Source: an uncultured Pseudoteredinibacter sp.
GTDB lineage: Bacteria; Pseudomonadota; Gammaproteobacteria; Pseudomonadales; Cellvibrionaceae
NCBI RefSeq assembly: GCF_947502065.1
Contig: NZ_CANMYE010000002.1
Location: forward strand, 496,001-560,000
DNA length: 64,000 nt
Direction: 5' to 3'
Shown: one piece after another, positions 33,322-41,232 of the stretch
How the letters are laid out: each line of letters opens with the position of its first letter
Numbering within the stretch: position 1 is the first letter of the stretch
The notes under the pieces: model-generated
Seen by the model: only the letters and a program-made list of their open reading frames with translations
What the model was told of the DNA's origin: nothing
Databases searched by the model: none
Position numbers and translations under genes: made by a program

Positions 33322-34458
33322 CTCCCCCATTATGCGTCGAATCTGAAACTTCACTAAAATCCAAATACTCTGCAACAGTGAAGGGCGCTCGGTATTATTG
33401 ATGCCAGTCATTTTCGCTAAGCCTAAGCTTTCGGTTTTATTGCCCAGTCGCCCATAGGCCATCAAGGTTTCTTCCATTGGCACCCCAGTTGGATCGCTAG
33501 TTCGGTTTAAGCCATTGAATATCGCAACCACGGCGGCCAATTCCATGGCCGCCCTTTCACCCAGAACGTCAATGAGCTTAGGGTACTGCTCATAGGCTTT
33601 TTCAGGTTCTCGATTTGCAAACTCGGTATAATCCAAAATTAGTTCGCCATGCTCGACACCAATGTCATTCACCTCTTGGCCCTGAGGGGATCTCAAATCT
33701 ACGGCATCACCGCTAGCCTTAGCCGCCATATCCAAAATCATGGTATGTCCATTGGCGCAATAAAAACATCTGTTGATCACAGAGGTGCGAGTGGCTGCGA
33801 TTTCTAACTGAGTGCGTGATAAAGATTTTCTGTGCCACAACTTATCGAAAAAACTATGGCCCTCCATATACATGGCATCCACCAGATCGCGACGCAGGCC
33901 ATTTTCAATCGGGCAGATACTTAAAGCGCGTGAAACATTCACCAACTCTTTGTTTGCAACCGCAGATTTTGTTTGGCGCACCCAAGCCCCGTTTTCCACA
34001 ATACCCTCTGGATAAGCTCTTAAGGGCTCACCCTTTTGGGGCTCAGGTAAAGGCTGTAAATCTCGCCCCAGCGCCATGCAAAAACGATCAATAGGTAACA
34101 CCAAGATAATTAAGGCCACCAGCTCAACATAAGCGCCTTCACCAATTCTTTCGCAGACAGATCGACACCACAGTCCATCCAACTGTCCCGACTCAGTGCT
34201 AACGCGCTCGATGGTATCGAGCAACAGCGGACTCAAGCATTCTGGAGATGGCTCTTGATGAGATAGATTCGACACCGCTTCACGCTGACGGTCGTAAACT
34301 GGTCTAGGCTTCGCCGCCCGCATAGCCTCAACAATTAATTTGCGCTGCTGTGCTGTCCACCAGTAACCCGGCTCAGCCAATCGCTGCCAGACACGGTTAA
34401 ACTGTAAGCAAATATCCTCACTGACAAAATGAGGAAAAGATTCAACGGAGAAATGCAT
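33313..34458 (-). CDS. AhpD/carboxymuconolactone decarboxylase-like protein
   Basis: A 381-residue protein, about twice the length of single-domain AhpD proteins. The C-terminal half has the AhpD redox motif C231-F-Y-C234-A-N-G-H238 after a helical segment (SRTQLEIAATRTSVINR). The N-terminal half has a similar helical pattern with a Cys pair at 98/102 (WCRSVCERIGEGAYVELVALI), suggesting a duplicated domain with a degenerate first active site. Such proteins reduce peroxides or act as disulfide carriers. It lies between the CHASE2 gene (convergent) and the permease gene (159-bp gap upstream). Its substrate is not known. Confidence 0.75.
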   Translation of the reverse strand: MHFSVESFPHFVSEDICLQFNRVWQRLAEPGYWWTAQQRKLIVEAMRAAKPRPVYDRQREAVSNLSHQEPSPECLSPLLLDTIERVSTESGQLDGLWCRSVCERIGEGAYVELVALIILVLPIDRFCMALGRDLQPLPEPQKGEPLRAYPEGIVENGAWVRQTKSAVANKELVNVSRALSICPIENGLRRDLVDAMYMEGHSFFDKLWHRKSLSRTQLEIAATRTSVINRCFYCANGHTMILDMAAKASGDAVDLRSPQGQEVNDIGVEHGELILDYTEFANREPEKAYEQYPKLIDVLGERAAMELAAVVAIFNGLNRTSDPTGVPMEETLMAYGRLGNKTESLGLAKMTGINNTERPSLLQSIWILVKFQIRRIMGEGQ

Positions 34459-34617
34459 TGGAGGCTCCTGGGTACGGATTGCTGGGCAAGCACTGTCGTC
34501 AGCAAATTATTATTCTTAATTATTAAGGCACTTGTGAATAATGCAGATTAAGCCAAATCGATTCCATAGTCAGCATAAACAACTAGCAAGGCAATCTGCT
34601 CATGCCTCCAACGGCCC

Positions 34618-35529
34618 TCAGAAGATCAGTCCATATAGGAAACCCGATATAACCGCCATGCTGACGATAACCAATAAAAAGGCAGCAATTAACGGACTTT
34701 TAAAAATAGACTTCAATAGAATCACCTCGGTAAGGCTTGCCCCAGCACTGCCGATAATCAAGGCCATTACCGCACCCAGCCCCATTCCTTTAGCGACCAA
34801 TACAGCGCTCAATGGAATAACAGCCTCGGCGCGTATATACAGTGGAATTCCAATAATGGCGGCTATCGGTATAGCGAAGGGGTTTTCGGCACTGGCAAAT
34901 GTAGCCACCCACTCGGTGGGCATAAAACCATAAATCACTGAGCCAATTGCAATGCCCGCCATCAAATAGGGCAACACCGTTTTAAAATCTTGCCAAGTCG
35001 ACTCCCACAATTTACGCCATAGGCTTTGCTTTTGAACTTCTTGGCCGCAAGTTTGAGAACAGCCCGCTGAATCAGGTGCTTCATAGGATTGCGCTTCAAG
35101 GTAACGCTCAAAGCCCATGGCCTCTAGAGCAATACCGGCAATTAGTGATACCCCCATCGCCATCACAAAGTAAAACAATGTTACCGCCGCACCAAAGGTG
35201 GCAAAGAAAAGCGCGATAATAATTGGATTGAGTAATGGGCTGGCAAAGAGAAACACCATCATAGTGCCAAAACCCGCTTTAGCTCTTAACAGGCCTTTTA
35301 GAAATGGGATGGTCGAACAAGAGCAAAACGGGGTAATAGAACCCAGCAATGCGGCAAAGAAATAGCCTTTGCCTTGCTTGGCGCCCAGAATGTCCTGAAT
35401 TTTCTGTGGCGGCAGCCGGGTTTGCAAATAAGCCACAGCATAGCTCACCACTAAAAACAGCAAGGTTAGCTCAACCGCCAAAAACACAAACATTTCCAAA
35501 CTCGCCACGATAGCTGACTGAGTCACCAT
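34618..35529 (-). CDS. ArsP-type permease (DUF318 family)
   Basis: A 303-residue inner-membrane permease with about eight hydrophobic segments. The conserved family motif TPFCSCSTIPFLKGLL is at about 71-86, and a soluble Cys-containing loop (SAGCSQTCGQEV, about 152-163) lies between the two halves. ArsP relatives export trivalent organoarsenicals, and others in the family are uncharacterised metal/metalloid permeases. A divergent ArsR-type repressor and two operator repeats sit 100-200 bp upstream, which supports metal- or metalloid-responsive expression. The ion is not determined. Confidence 0.85.
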   Translation of the reverse strand: MVTQSAIVASLEMFVFLAVELTLLFLVVSYAVAYLQTRLPPQKIQDILGAKQGKGYFFAALLGSITPFCSCSTIPFLKGLLRAKAGFGTMMVFLFASPLLNPIIIALFFATFGAAVTLFYFVMAMGVSLIAGIALEAMGFERYLEAQSYEAPDSAGCSQTCGQEVQKQSLWRKLWESTWQDFKTVLPYLMAGIAIGSVIYGFMPTEWVATFASAENPFAIPIAAIIGIPLYIRAEAVIPLSAVLVAKGMGLGAVMALIIGSAGASLTEVILLKSIFKSPLIAAFLLVIVSMAVISGFLYGLIF

Positions 35530-35629
35530 CTTGTCCTCCTATATCTCTCAAGCTGAAACAACGGCCAAGCAGGAATAATTGCTAAACCGAAATAACTGCA
35601 AAATCCTAATAACTACAAAACCATAAAAC

Positions 35630-35655
35630 TATATTTCCGGAATTGTCGAAATATA
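35630..35655. promoter_or_regulatory. ArsR-type operator 1
   Basis: TATATTTC, a 10-bp spacer and GAAATATA form a perfect inverted repeat in the permease/ArsR divergent region. The second copy has the same half-site core and the same spacer length, with centres 49 bp apart. Confidence 0.8.
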
Positions 35656-35678
35656 GTTTTTAAAGAAAGCCAGGTCAA

Positions 35679-35704
35679 GATATTTCTGCTAATATCGAAA
35701 TATC
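35679..35704. promoter_or_regulatory. ArsR-type operator 2
   Basis: GATATTTC, a 10-bp spacer and GAAATATC form a perfect inverted repeat ending 23 bp before the ArsR start codon. It likely mediates autorepression of the regulator, with operator 1 acting on the permease. Confidence 0.8.
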
Positions 35705-35727
35705 AAATACCGCAGTACAGAGACACA

Positions 35728-36018
35728 ATGGATATTGAAATAGCCGCCAAAGCCTTAAAAGAACTCGGGCACCCTATTCGCTTATCGATTTATAAACGCT
35801 TGGTCAAAGCAGGCCAGCCCGGCATGGCCGTAGGCAAGCTGCAAGAAGAGCTGAAGATACCTAACTCGACCCTATCCCATCATATTGCTAGCCTGGCCTC
35901 AGCCCAGCTACTCTCCCAAACCCGCGACGGCAGAACCCTGTATTGCCAAGCCGAATATGAGCACTTTGAAGCGCTGATCGAATTTTTACAGGCTGAATGT
36001 TGTGCTGATGAAATGTGA
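35728..36018 (+). CDS. ArsR-family transcriptional repressor
   Basis: A 96-residue winged-helix regulator: AAKALKELGHPIRLSIYKRL, then the recognition region IPNSTLSHHIASLASAQLL and the wing RDGRTLYCQAE. Possible metal ligands are Cys73 and the C-terminal Cys91-Cys92 (QAECCADEM). In the family, binding of a metal or metalloid, or oxidation of cysteines, releases the repressor from DNA. It is divergent from the ArsP-like permease with two matching operators between. The classical arsenic motif ELCVCDL is absent, so the sensing site, if any, is different. The inducer is unknown. Confidence 0.9.
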   Translation: MDIEIAAKALKELGHPIRLSIYKRLVKAGQPGMAVGKLQEELKIPNSTLSHHIASLASAQLLSQTRDGRTLYCQAEYEHFEALIEFLQAECCADEM

Positions 36019-36206
36019 GCTACATAAGATAAAGTTATGGGCAGGAGATTATTAGCCGCATATGTCAGCATCATGGCTGGGCAGTTAATTTTGAAAGGCG
36101 TGGGGAGAGTTATGTTTCAGAAATCAAATTTAGTGCACAAGCCCAACCAAAGCCCAACTAATGCAGTTTATTAGACAGGTTATGCAAGCTAAAGAAGAGA
36201 TAGTTT

Positions 36207-36488
36207 TTAATTCGAGTCCGCCAGAGCTTTTATAGACTCAGAATTTTGACTCATTTGCTGTTTAAGCAATTCGTACAGTTTCCAGCTGTGAGCTGCCAAC
36301 ATGCCAAAAGGAATGGCAATCAAAACCGGCAATACTGAGGTTAGCATTTTCACTTGGCCATCAGTAAGGCCAATGTTCATTTTAAGATTAAGAACCAATA
36401 ATAAGCCGAAAGCCAAGGCCATCAATACTGCAATTCTCAGCATTATCTTTTTGTGCGACTTGAAGGCCTTCAGATGATTACTTTCCAT
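36207..36488 (-). CDS. Small two-helix membrane protein, unknown function
   Basis: A 93-residue protein with two hydrophobic segments (about 14-35 and 46-66), a basic N-terminus (KAFKSHKK) and a polar tail. I do not recognise a family. The ATG at 36488 is preceded by AAGGAG with good spacing, which supports translation. It follows parE by 75 bp; between them lies a hairpin (GGGCAGC, loop of four, GCTGCCC at 36507-36524) that could reduce read-through from parE. The 188 bp between this gene and arsR (36019-36206) show no supported feature. Confidence 0.65.
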   Translation of the reverse strand: MESNHLKAFKSHKKIMLRIAVLMALAFGLLLVLNLKMNIGLTDGQVKMLTSVLPVLIAIPFGMLAAHSWKLYELLKQQMSQNSESIKALADSN

Positions 36489-36563
36489 TTATTAGCTCTC
36501 CTTTTGGGGCAGCATAAGCTGCCCGCTCTTAACAACTGAGTACTTCTAGAATTAAAGCTCTAG

Positions 36564-38447
36564 CTACACCTCAGCCAAATTACCCTTCTGCTCCAACCAT
36601 GCCTTACGATCGCCCGCACGCTTTTTGGCCAGTAACATATCCATTACCTGGTTGGTATCATCGCCTGGCTCTAAAACCAACTGAACTAGGCGACGAGTAT
36701 CAACCGCCATGGTGGTTTCACGTAACTGCAGCGGGTTCATTTCACCCAAGCCTTTAAAGCGCTGCACGCCTACTTTGCCCTTCTTTTTCTCGGCCTTAAT
36801 GCGCTCTAGAATGCCGGCTTTTTCAGCCTCATCGAGGGCATAGTAAACGTCTTTACCCACATCAATACGGTACAATGGCGGCATAGCAACATAGACATGA
36901 CCTGCCGAAACCATTGGGCGAAAGTGGCGCAGGAATAGCGCACACAGCAAGGTAGCAATGTGCAAACCATCAGAGTCCGCATCCGCCAGGATACAAACCT
37001 TGTGATAACGCAGCTTCGACAAATCCTCACTGCCAGGATCAATACCCAAGGCAACTGAAATATCATGAACTTCTTGGGAGGCCAAAATTTCCGAGCTATC
37101 GACTTCCCAAGTATTTAGAATTTTACCGCGCAGTGGCATGATCGCCTGAAACTCTCGATCACGAGCCTGCTTAGCTGAACCGCCCGCAGAATCACCCTCT
37201 ACCAAAAACAGCTCACCACGCTCTGGCTCACCACTGGAGCAATCCGCCAATTTACCCGGTAAGGCCGGGCCCTGGGTAACTTTTTTACGGGCAACTTTTT
37301 TAGAGGAACGCACACGCTTTTGAGCATTACTAATGCAAAATTCGGCAAGCTTGTCACCTTCTTCGGTGTGTTGATTAAGCCACAAACCAAATGCATCTTT
37401 TGCCACACCGGAAACAAAGGCCGCCGCTTCGCGCGAAGATAAACGCTCTTTGGTCTGACCAGAAAACTGTGGGTCGCCCATTTTTGTGCTTAAAACAAAA
37501 CAGCAATTGTTCCAGATATCATCGGGTGCAAGTTTGACGCCGCGCGGTAATAGATTGCGAAATTCACAATACTCACGTACCGCATCCAACAAGCCAGAGC
37601 GCAGGCCATTTACATGGGTGCCGCCTTGCGCGGTTGGAATTAAGTTCACATAGCTTTCTTGGGTAACCTCACCACCTTCGGGCAACCACTGTACAGCCCA
37701 GTCGACCGCGTCACTGTCACCGCTAAAGCTGCCTACAAAAGGATCCGCGGGTAAAACTTCCCAACCCTGAGTTGCTGCCTTTAGATAATCTCGTAGGCCG
37801 TCTTCATAATGCCACTCGTCCTTCTCACCGGTTTGTTCATTTTTAAAAACAACTTTTAAACCAGGGCATAGCACCGCTTTTGCGCGCAAAACGTGACGCA
37901 TACGCGAGATTGAAAACTTATTGGAATCAAAATACTGAGGGTCGGGTAAAAATCTTACCGCCGTACCGGTGTTGCGTTTACCACAGCTATCAATAACTTC
38001 TAGGTCGCTGTGCTTATCACCATCACGAAATTCCATCTGATGAACTTCGCCACCACGACGAATCGTCACTAATAACTGCTTGGAGAGAGCATTAACAACA
38101 CTCACCCCCACACCATGCAAACCACCTGAAAACTGGTAATTATCATTACTGAACTTACCACCGGCGTGCAGAGTAGAAAGAATAACTTCCACGCCAGGGC
38201 GGCCTTGTTCTGGGTGGATGTCCACCGGCATACCACGACCGTCGTCAGTTACGGTCATGGCATTATCTTTATGCAACACCACTTCGATTTGGCTAGCATG
38301 ACCTGCCAGCGCCTCATCCACTGAGTTATCAATAATCTCTTGGGCCAAGTGGTTAGGGCGTGTCGTTTCGGTATACATGCCCGGGCGTTTTTTAACCGGG
38401 TCTAAGCCCGTGAGTACTTCAATGTCCTCGGCACTATAATTTGCCAT
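36564..38447 (-). CDS. parE: DNA topoisomerase IV subunit B
   Basis: A 627-residue ParE, typical length. The GHKL ATPase features are Asn41 (IIDNSVDEALAG), the DDGRGMP motif at about 68-74 and GGLHGVGVSVVNALS at about 108-122. The TOPRIM part carries EGDSAGGSAKQ (417-427), PLRGKILN and DADSDGLHI, which bind Mg2+. With ParC (not in the window) it decatenates daughter chromosomes. ParE and GyrB are similar; the lack of the extra GyrB insertion, the length and the neighbours yqiA-cpdA identify it as ParE. It ends the leftward nudF-yqiB-cpdA-yqiA-parE series, 42 bp after yqiA. Confidence 0.97.
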   Translation of the reverse strand: MANYSAEDIEVLTGLDPVKKRPGMYTETTRPNHLAQEIIDNSVDEALAGHASQIEVVLHKDNAMTVTDDGRGMPVDIHPEQGRPGVEVILSTLHAGGKFSNDNYQFSGGLHGVGVSVVNALSKQLLVTIRRGGEVHQMEFRDGDKHSDLEVIDSCGKRNTGTAVRFLPDPQYFDSNKFSISRMRHVLRAKAVLCPGLKVVFKNEQTGEKDEWHYEDGLRDYLKAATQGWEVLPADPFVGSFSGDSDAVDWAVQWLPEGGEVTQESYVNLIPTAQGGTHVNGLRSGLLDAVREYCEFRNLLPRGVKLAPDDIWNNCCFVLSTKMGDPQFSGQTKERLSSREAAAFVSGVAKDAFGLWLNQHTEEGDKLAEFCISNAQKRVRSSKKVARKKVTQGPALPGKLADCSSGEPERGELFLVEGDSAGGSAKQARDREFQAIMPLRGKILNTWEVDSSEILASQEVHDISVALGIDPGSEDLSKLRYHKVCILADADSDGLHIATLLCALFLRHFRPMVSAGHVYVAMPPLYRIDVGKDVYYALDEAEKAGILERIKAEKKKGKVGVQRFKGLGEMNPLQLRETTMAVDTRRLVQLVLEPGDDTNQVMDMLLAKKRAGDRKAWLEQKGNLAEV

Positions 38448-38489
38448 AAATACAGGGTCCTTAATTGCTTCTGTATTATCGTTGAGCGC

Positions 38490-39086
38490 TTACGCCTTTT
38501 GATAACGCTGGGCTAAAAATTCTATGCCCGGCTCGATAAAACGTTCAAAACCTTGGAAGGCATGATCACCACCTTCTTCAATGGTAAGCTTGCAGTGCTG
38601 ATACAGCTGCGCCGCTTGGCGATAGTCCAAAGTTTCATCTTCTGTTTGCAGTAACACCCAGTAATTATCTGGGCGAGTAATTTCTTCAGGCAGTAAAGCG
38701 CGCAATTGCTCTATATGCTTAGCTTCTAAGGTATAGCTATCTTCACTATGGTAATTCTTTAATGTCTTACCAACATATTCTGGCATCAGCATAGAAGGGC
38801 GCACAGCCGGGTTGATAAGCAAGGCTGGAAGATCATACTTCTCGACCAGGTAGCTACACCAAAAGCCCCCCATGGAACTCCCCATAAGGTACAAATCTTC
38901 ACCCTGTGCTTTCACCCCTGCCACAATACGATCAAGCTCCGTCTGAACCTGATCGGGGTACACCGTCAAGAAGGGGCAATAGTATTCAATATCTGGACGA
39001 TACTGCTGCAGCCAGTCTTTCACCTGTAGGGCTTTAAAGGAGTTGGGAGAGCTGAGAAAACCGTGAATGTAGAGCAGAGCGGGCAT
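38490..39086 (-). CDS. yqiA: YqiA-type esterase
   Basis: A 198-residue alpha/beta-hydrolase of the UPF0227/YqiA family: LLYIHGFLSSPNSFKA at the N-terminus, nucleophile elbow GSSMGGFW (about 68-75), LINPAVRPS, and the C-terminal EEGGDHAFQGFERF with the catalytic His. YqiA of E. coli is an esterase of unknown physiological substrate. Position between cpdA and parE is conserved in many gammaproteobacteria and supports the symbol. Confidence 0.93.
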   Translation of the reverse strand: MPALLYIHGFLSSPNSFKALQVKDWLQQYRPDIEYYCPFLTVYPDQVQTELDRIVAGVKAQGEDLYLMGSSMGGFWCSYLVEKYDLPALLINPAVRPSMLMPEYVGKTLKNYHSEDSYTLEAKHIEQLRALLPEEITRPDNYWVLLQTEDETLDYRQAAQLYQHCKLTIEEGGDHAFQGFERFIEPGIEFLAQRYQKA

Positions 39087-39138
39087 TCTTGTATCCTAAA
39101 TCACAGCCGCCTTATGCTGCTGTTCCAAAACAAGGATA

Positions 39139-39951
39139 TTAATAGCCATTGCTGCTGTAGTCTATGGGGTAATCTTTTTGATTGATGCGCTCAATACGAG
39201 TTGAAAGCTGGCCGCTATTATCCAGCTCAAACCAGCGATAGCCAGGCATAAGGCGATCAAGGGCAAAATCGACGGAGTTTGGCTTAAATTGTATACAGGT
39301 AGAAGGACTGGCCATATAGCGCACCCCCTCTACTTCTGTCTCAAACGCCTGATGTACATGGCCCCACAAAACCAATTCAACGTTATCGAACTCGGATAAC
39401 AAAGCTTTAAACTGCGCCGCTGAGGCAACCTTGTATTGGTCAATCCATTCACAGCCAACCGCTACCGGTTGGTGATGCATACAAATAATGGCGCGTTTAT
39501 CTGGGTTGTGCATTAAGGTTTTTTGCACAAAATCCAGCTCTTGCGCGCTGAGATCGCCGTGTTCTTTATTGGGAATTGTTGAATCTAGCAACAAAATAAG
39601 CCAATCCCCCAGCTCTACCATCTTGGGCAAAGAACTCTCAGGAAACACCGAAGCCATTGTGGCGGGCACGTCGTGGTTACCAGGTATACATACAAAAGGC
39701 ACTTCAGGAAAGGCTTTGTCTAAGTGGTAAACAAAGCGCTGATAGGCCTGGGCACTTGGGTCGCCGGCAATGTCACCGGTAACCAAAATCAGGTCCGGGG
39801 TTTCTTCGCGGACAAGGGCATGCTCCAGCACATCGACAAAGCTGGTTTCCACATTTAAGCCCAGCAAAGTCTCGCTGGACTCAGCCCCTAAGTGGCAATC
39901 TGTAATCTGCAACACCCTCATCGGGCGCTCTGCGTTTATGGGTAGAATCAC
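39139..39951 (-). CDS. cpdA: 3',5'-cyclic-AMP phosphodiesterase CpdA
   Basis: A 270-residue calcineurin-like phosphoesterase. All metal-binding blocks are present: ITDCHLG (about 16-22), VTGDIAGDP (about 57-65), GNHDVP (about 96-101), CMHHQPV (about 157-163) and WGHVHQAFE (about 197-205). It hydrolyses cAMP. The start is GTG (39951) with AAGG seven bases upstream; a later ATG at 39921 is a weaker alternative. Gene order nudF-yqiB-cpdA-yqiA-parE matches that of enterobacteria. Confidence 0.94.
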   Translation of the reverse strand: MILPINAERPMRVLQITDCHLGAESSETLLGLNVETSFVDVLEHALVREETPDLILVTGDIAGDPSAQAYQRFVYHLDKAFPEVPFVCIPGNHDVPATMASVFPESSLPKMVELGDWLILLLDSTIPNKEHGDLSAQELDFVQKTLMHNPDKRAIICMHHQPVAVGCEWIDQYKVASAAQFKALLSEFDNVELVLWGHVHQAFETEVEGVRYMASPSTCIQFKPNSVDFALDRLMPGYRWFELDNSGQLSTRIERINQKDYPIDYSSNGY

Positions 39952-40067
39952 CGCTACACCTTTTAATTATACCCGCCCAAGGGCGCGCGCTTTGGGGCAA
40001 ATCTAGCACCTAAGACTGAACAACGACTTAATATTGCCGCTGTTGGCACAATAACCCTCATTTGACT

Positions 40068-40523
40068 TTATATCCCTTGACCCAGTTTAGTGAAGTTGGA
40101 ATTTTCCAAACTGTGACCCTGTGCAAGACAGAGCCCCAGCCAGTCCGACAAAAATCGATTTAACTGGGTTTTTTCATCCATTTGATGCATTTGCTCATTG
40201 GGGTAAGGGTAACGTCCTAAAAATTGGCGATACTGTGCCCAATTTACTACCTCAGCCATCTCAGCATCATGATAAATGCGCACCCCTAAGGACAAATCTC
40301 TAAGCCACTTGTTAATACTACCTTGCTGCTCTACCGCTACCGTGGTGGTATACGGTGCACGCTCTAGTATACGAATGCTGATTTTATGAGCACCATCAGC
40401 ACTTGCACTGTACTCCCAGCTATCACGCGAATCCCTAGCAGGCATTAAGCGCAGCAATTTGGCATAGTTCATGCCACATAGTGCCTGCAATCCCTGTAGG
40501 TCTACTTTATAACGCGATTTCAT
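40068..40523 (-). CDS. yqiB: DUF1249 protein YqiB
   Basis: A 151-residue DUF1249 protein: YAKLLRLMPAR near the N-terminus, the central ISIRILERAPYTTTVAVEQ, and MAEVVNWAQYRQFLGRYPYPNEQMHQMDEK (given by parts), then SDWLGLCLAQGH. The function is unknown. It is always found beside nudF and cpdA in gammaproteobacteria, which supports the assignment. The gap to cpdA is 116 bp. Confidence 0.92.
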   Translation of the reverse strand: MKSRYKVDLQGLQALCGMNYAKLLRLMPARDSRDSWEYSASADGAHKISIRILERAPYTTTVAVEQQGSINKWLRDLSLGVRIYHDAEMAEVVNWAQYRQFLGRYPYPNEQMHQMDEKTQLNRFLSDWLGLCLAQGHSLENSNFTKLGQGI

Positions 40524-40552
40524 AAAAATACATTCGACTTAAAGTTGCAATT

Positions 40553-41206
40553 TCACTCCAATACAGAGGCCTGGCCACGGAGTCTTTCCCGGTTTAGCTG
40601 CAGCCATTGTAAACCAATCAAGGTAGCCGCGTTATTCATCCTTCCGTTAAGCATAGCAGCAAACACCTCTTGCGCTGGAAAAACCAGCAAACGAATGTCC
40701 TCATGCTCTTCATCAAGGCCATGAATCCCCCCAGCCCCACTGAGATCACATAACAAAGCGTATAGAAATACTTCTTCATCGGTGCCGCCAGGGCTGGATA
40801 AATAACGGCAAATAAACTCCATCCCCTTAGCCTGCAAACCGGCCTCTTCCTCCAGCTCGCGAGCCATGACTTCCTCGGGGCTTTCACCGCCCTTATCCAT
40901 CATTCCTGCGACCACTTCCAAACACCAGGGGCCAGTAGGGTGAGCATGTGCACCGACTCTAAATTGCTCAATCAAGGCTATCTCATCACGCCATGGGTCA
41001 TAAATAATTCCGGCTACAGCATTGCCACGACAAAAGATTTCCCGCCGAAAGTGTTCCGTCCATTCTCCCGAAAACATACGATGACGTAACTGCCATTTTT
41101 GCATTTCAAAAAAGCCGCCGTAGGCAACTTCCTTTTGATCATATTCAACATCGCTTTGCTCAAACGGGCTTTCAACGAGCAAGGACTTCTCATTTATTGA
41201 GTCCAT
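40553..41206 (-). CDS. nudF: ADP-ribose pyrophosphatase
   Basis: A 217-residue NUDIX protein. The box GMMDKGGESPEEVMARELEE plus EAGL is complete, and the preceding DEIALIEQFRVGA and following YLSSPGGTDEEVFLYALL are characteristic of NudF-type ADP-ribose pyrophosphatases. It hydrolyses ADP-ribose to AMP and ribose-5-phosphate. In E. coli the divergent neighbour is tolC; here an octaheme cytochrome gene precedes it on the same strand (26-bp gap), so transcription may continue from the cytochrome/Bat genes. Confidence 0.94.
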   Translation of the reverse strand: MDSINEKSLLVESPFEQSDVEYDQKEVAYGGFFEMQKWQLRHRMFSGEWTEHFRREIFCRGNAVAGIIYDPWRDEIALIEQFRVGAHAHPTGPWCLEVVAGMMDKGGESPEEVMARELEEEAGLQAKGMEFICRYLSSPGGTDEEVFLYALLCDLSGAGGIHGLDEEHEDIRLLVFPAQEVFAAMLNGRMNNAATLIGLQWLQLNRERLRGQASVLE

Positions 41207-41232
41207 GATTTAATCAACATCCGGTCAATTTG

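Noticed and set aside
36111..36173. 20-codon frame with a GGGGAG ribosome binding site after arsR
   Set aside because: Polar, low-information peptide with no conservation evidence or terminator; too weak to call.
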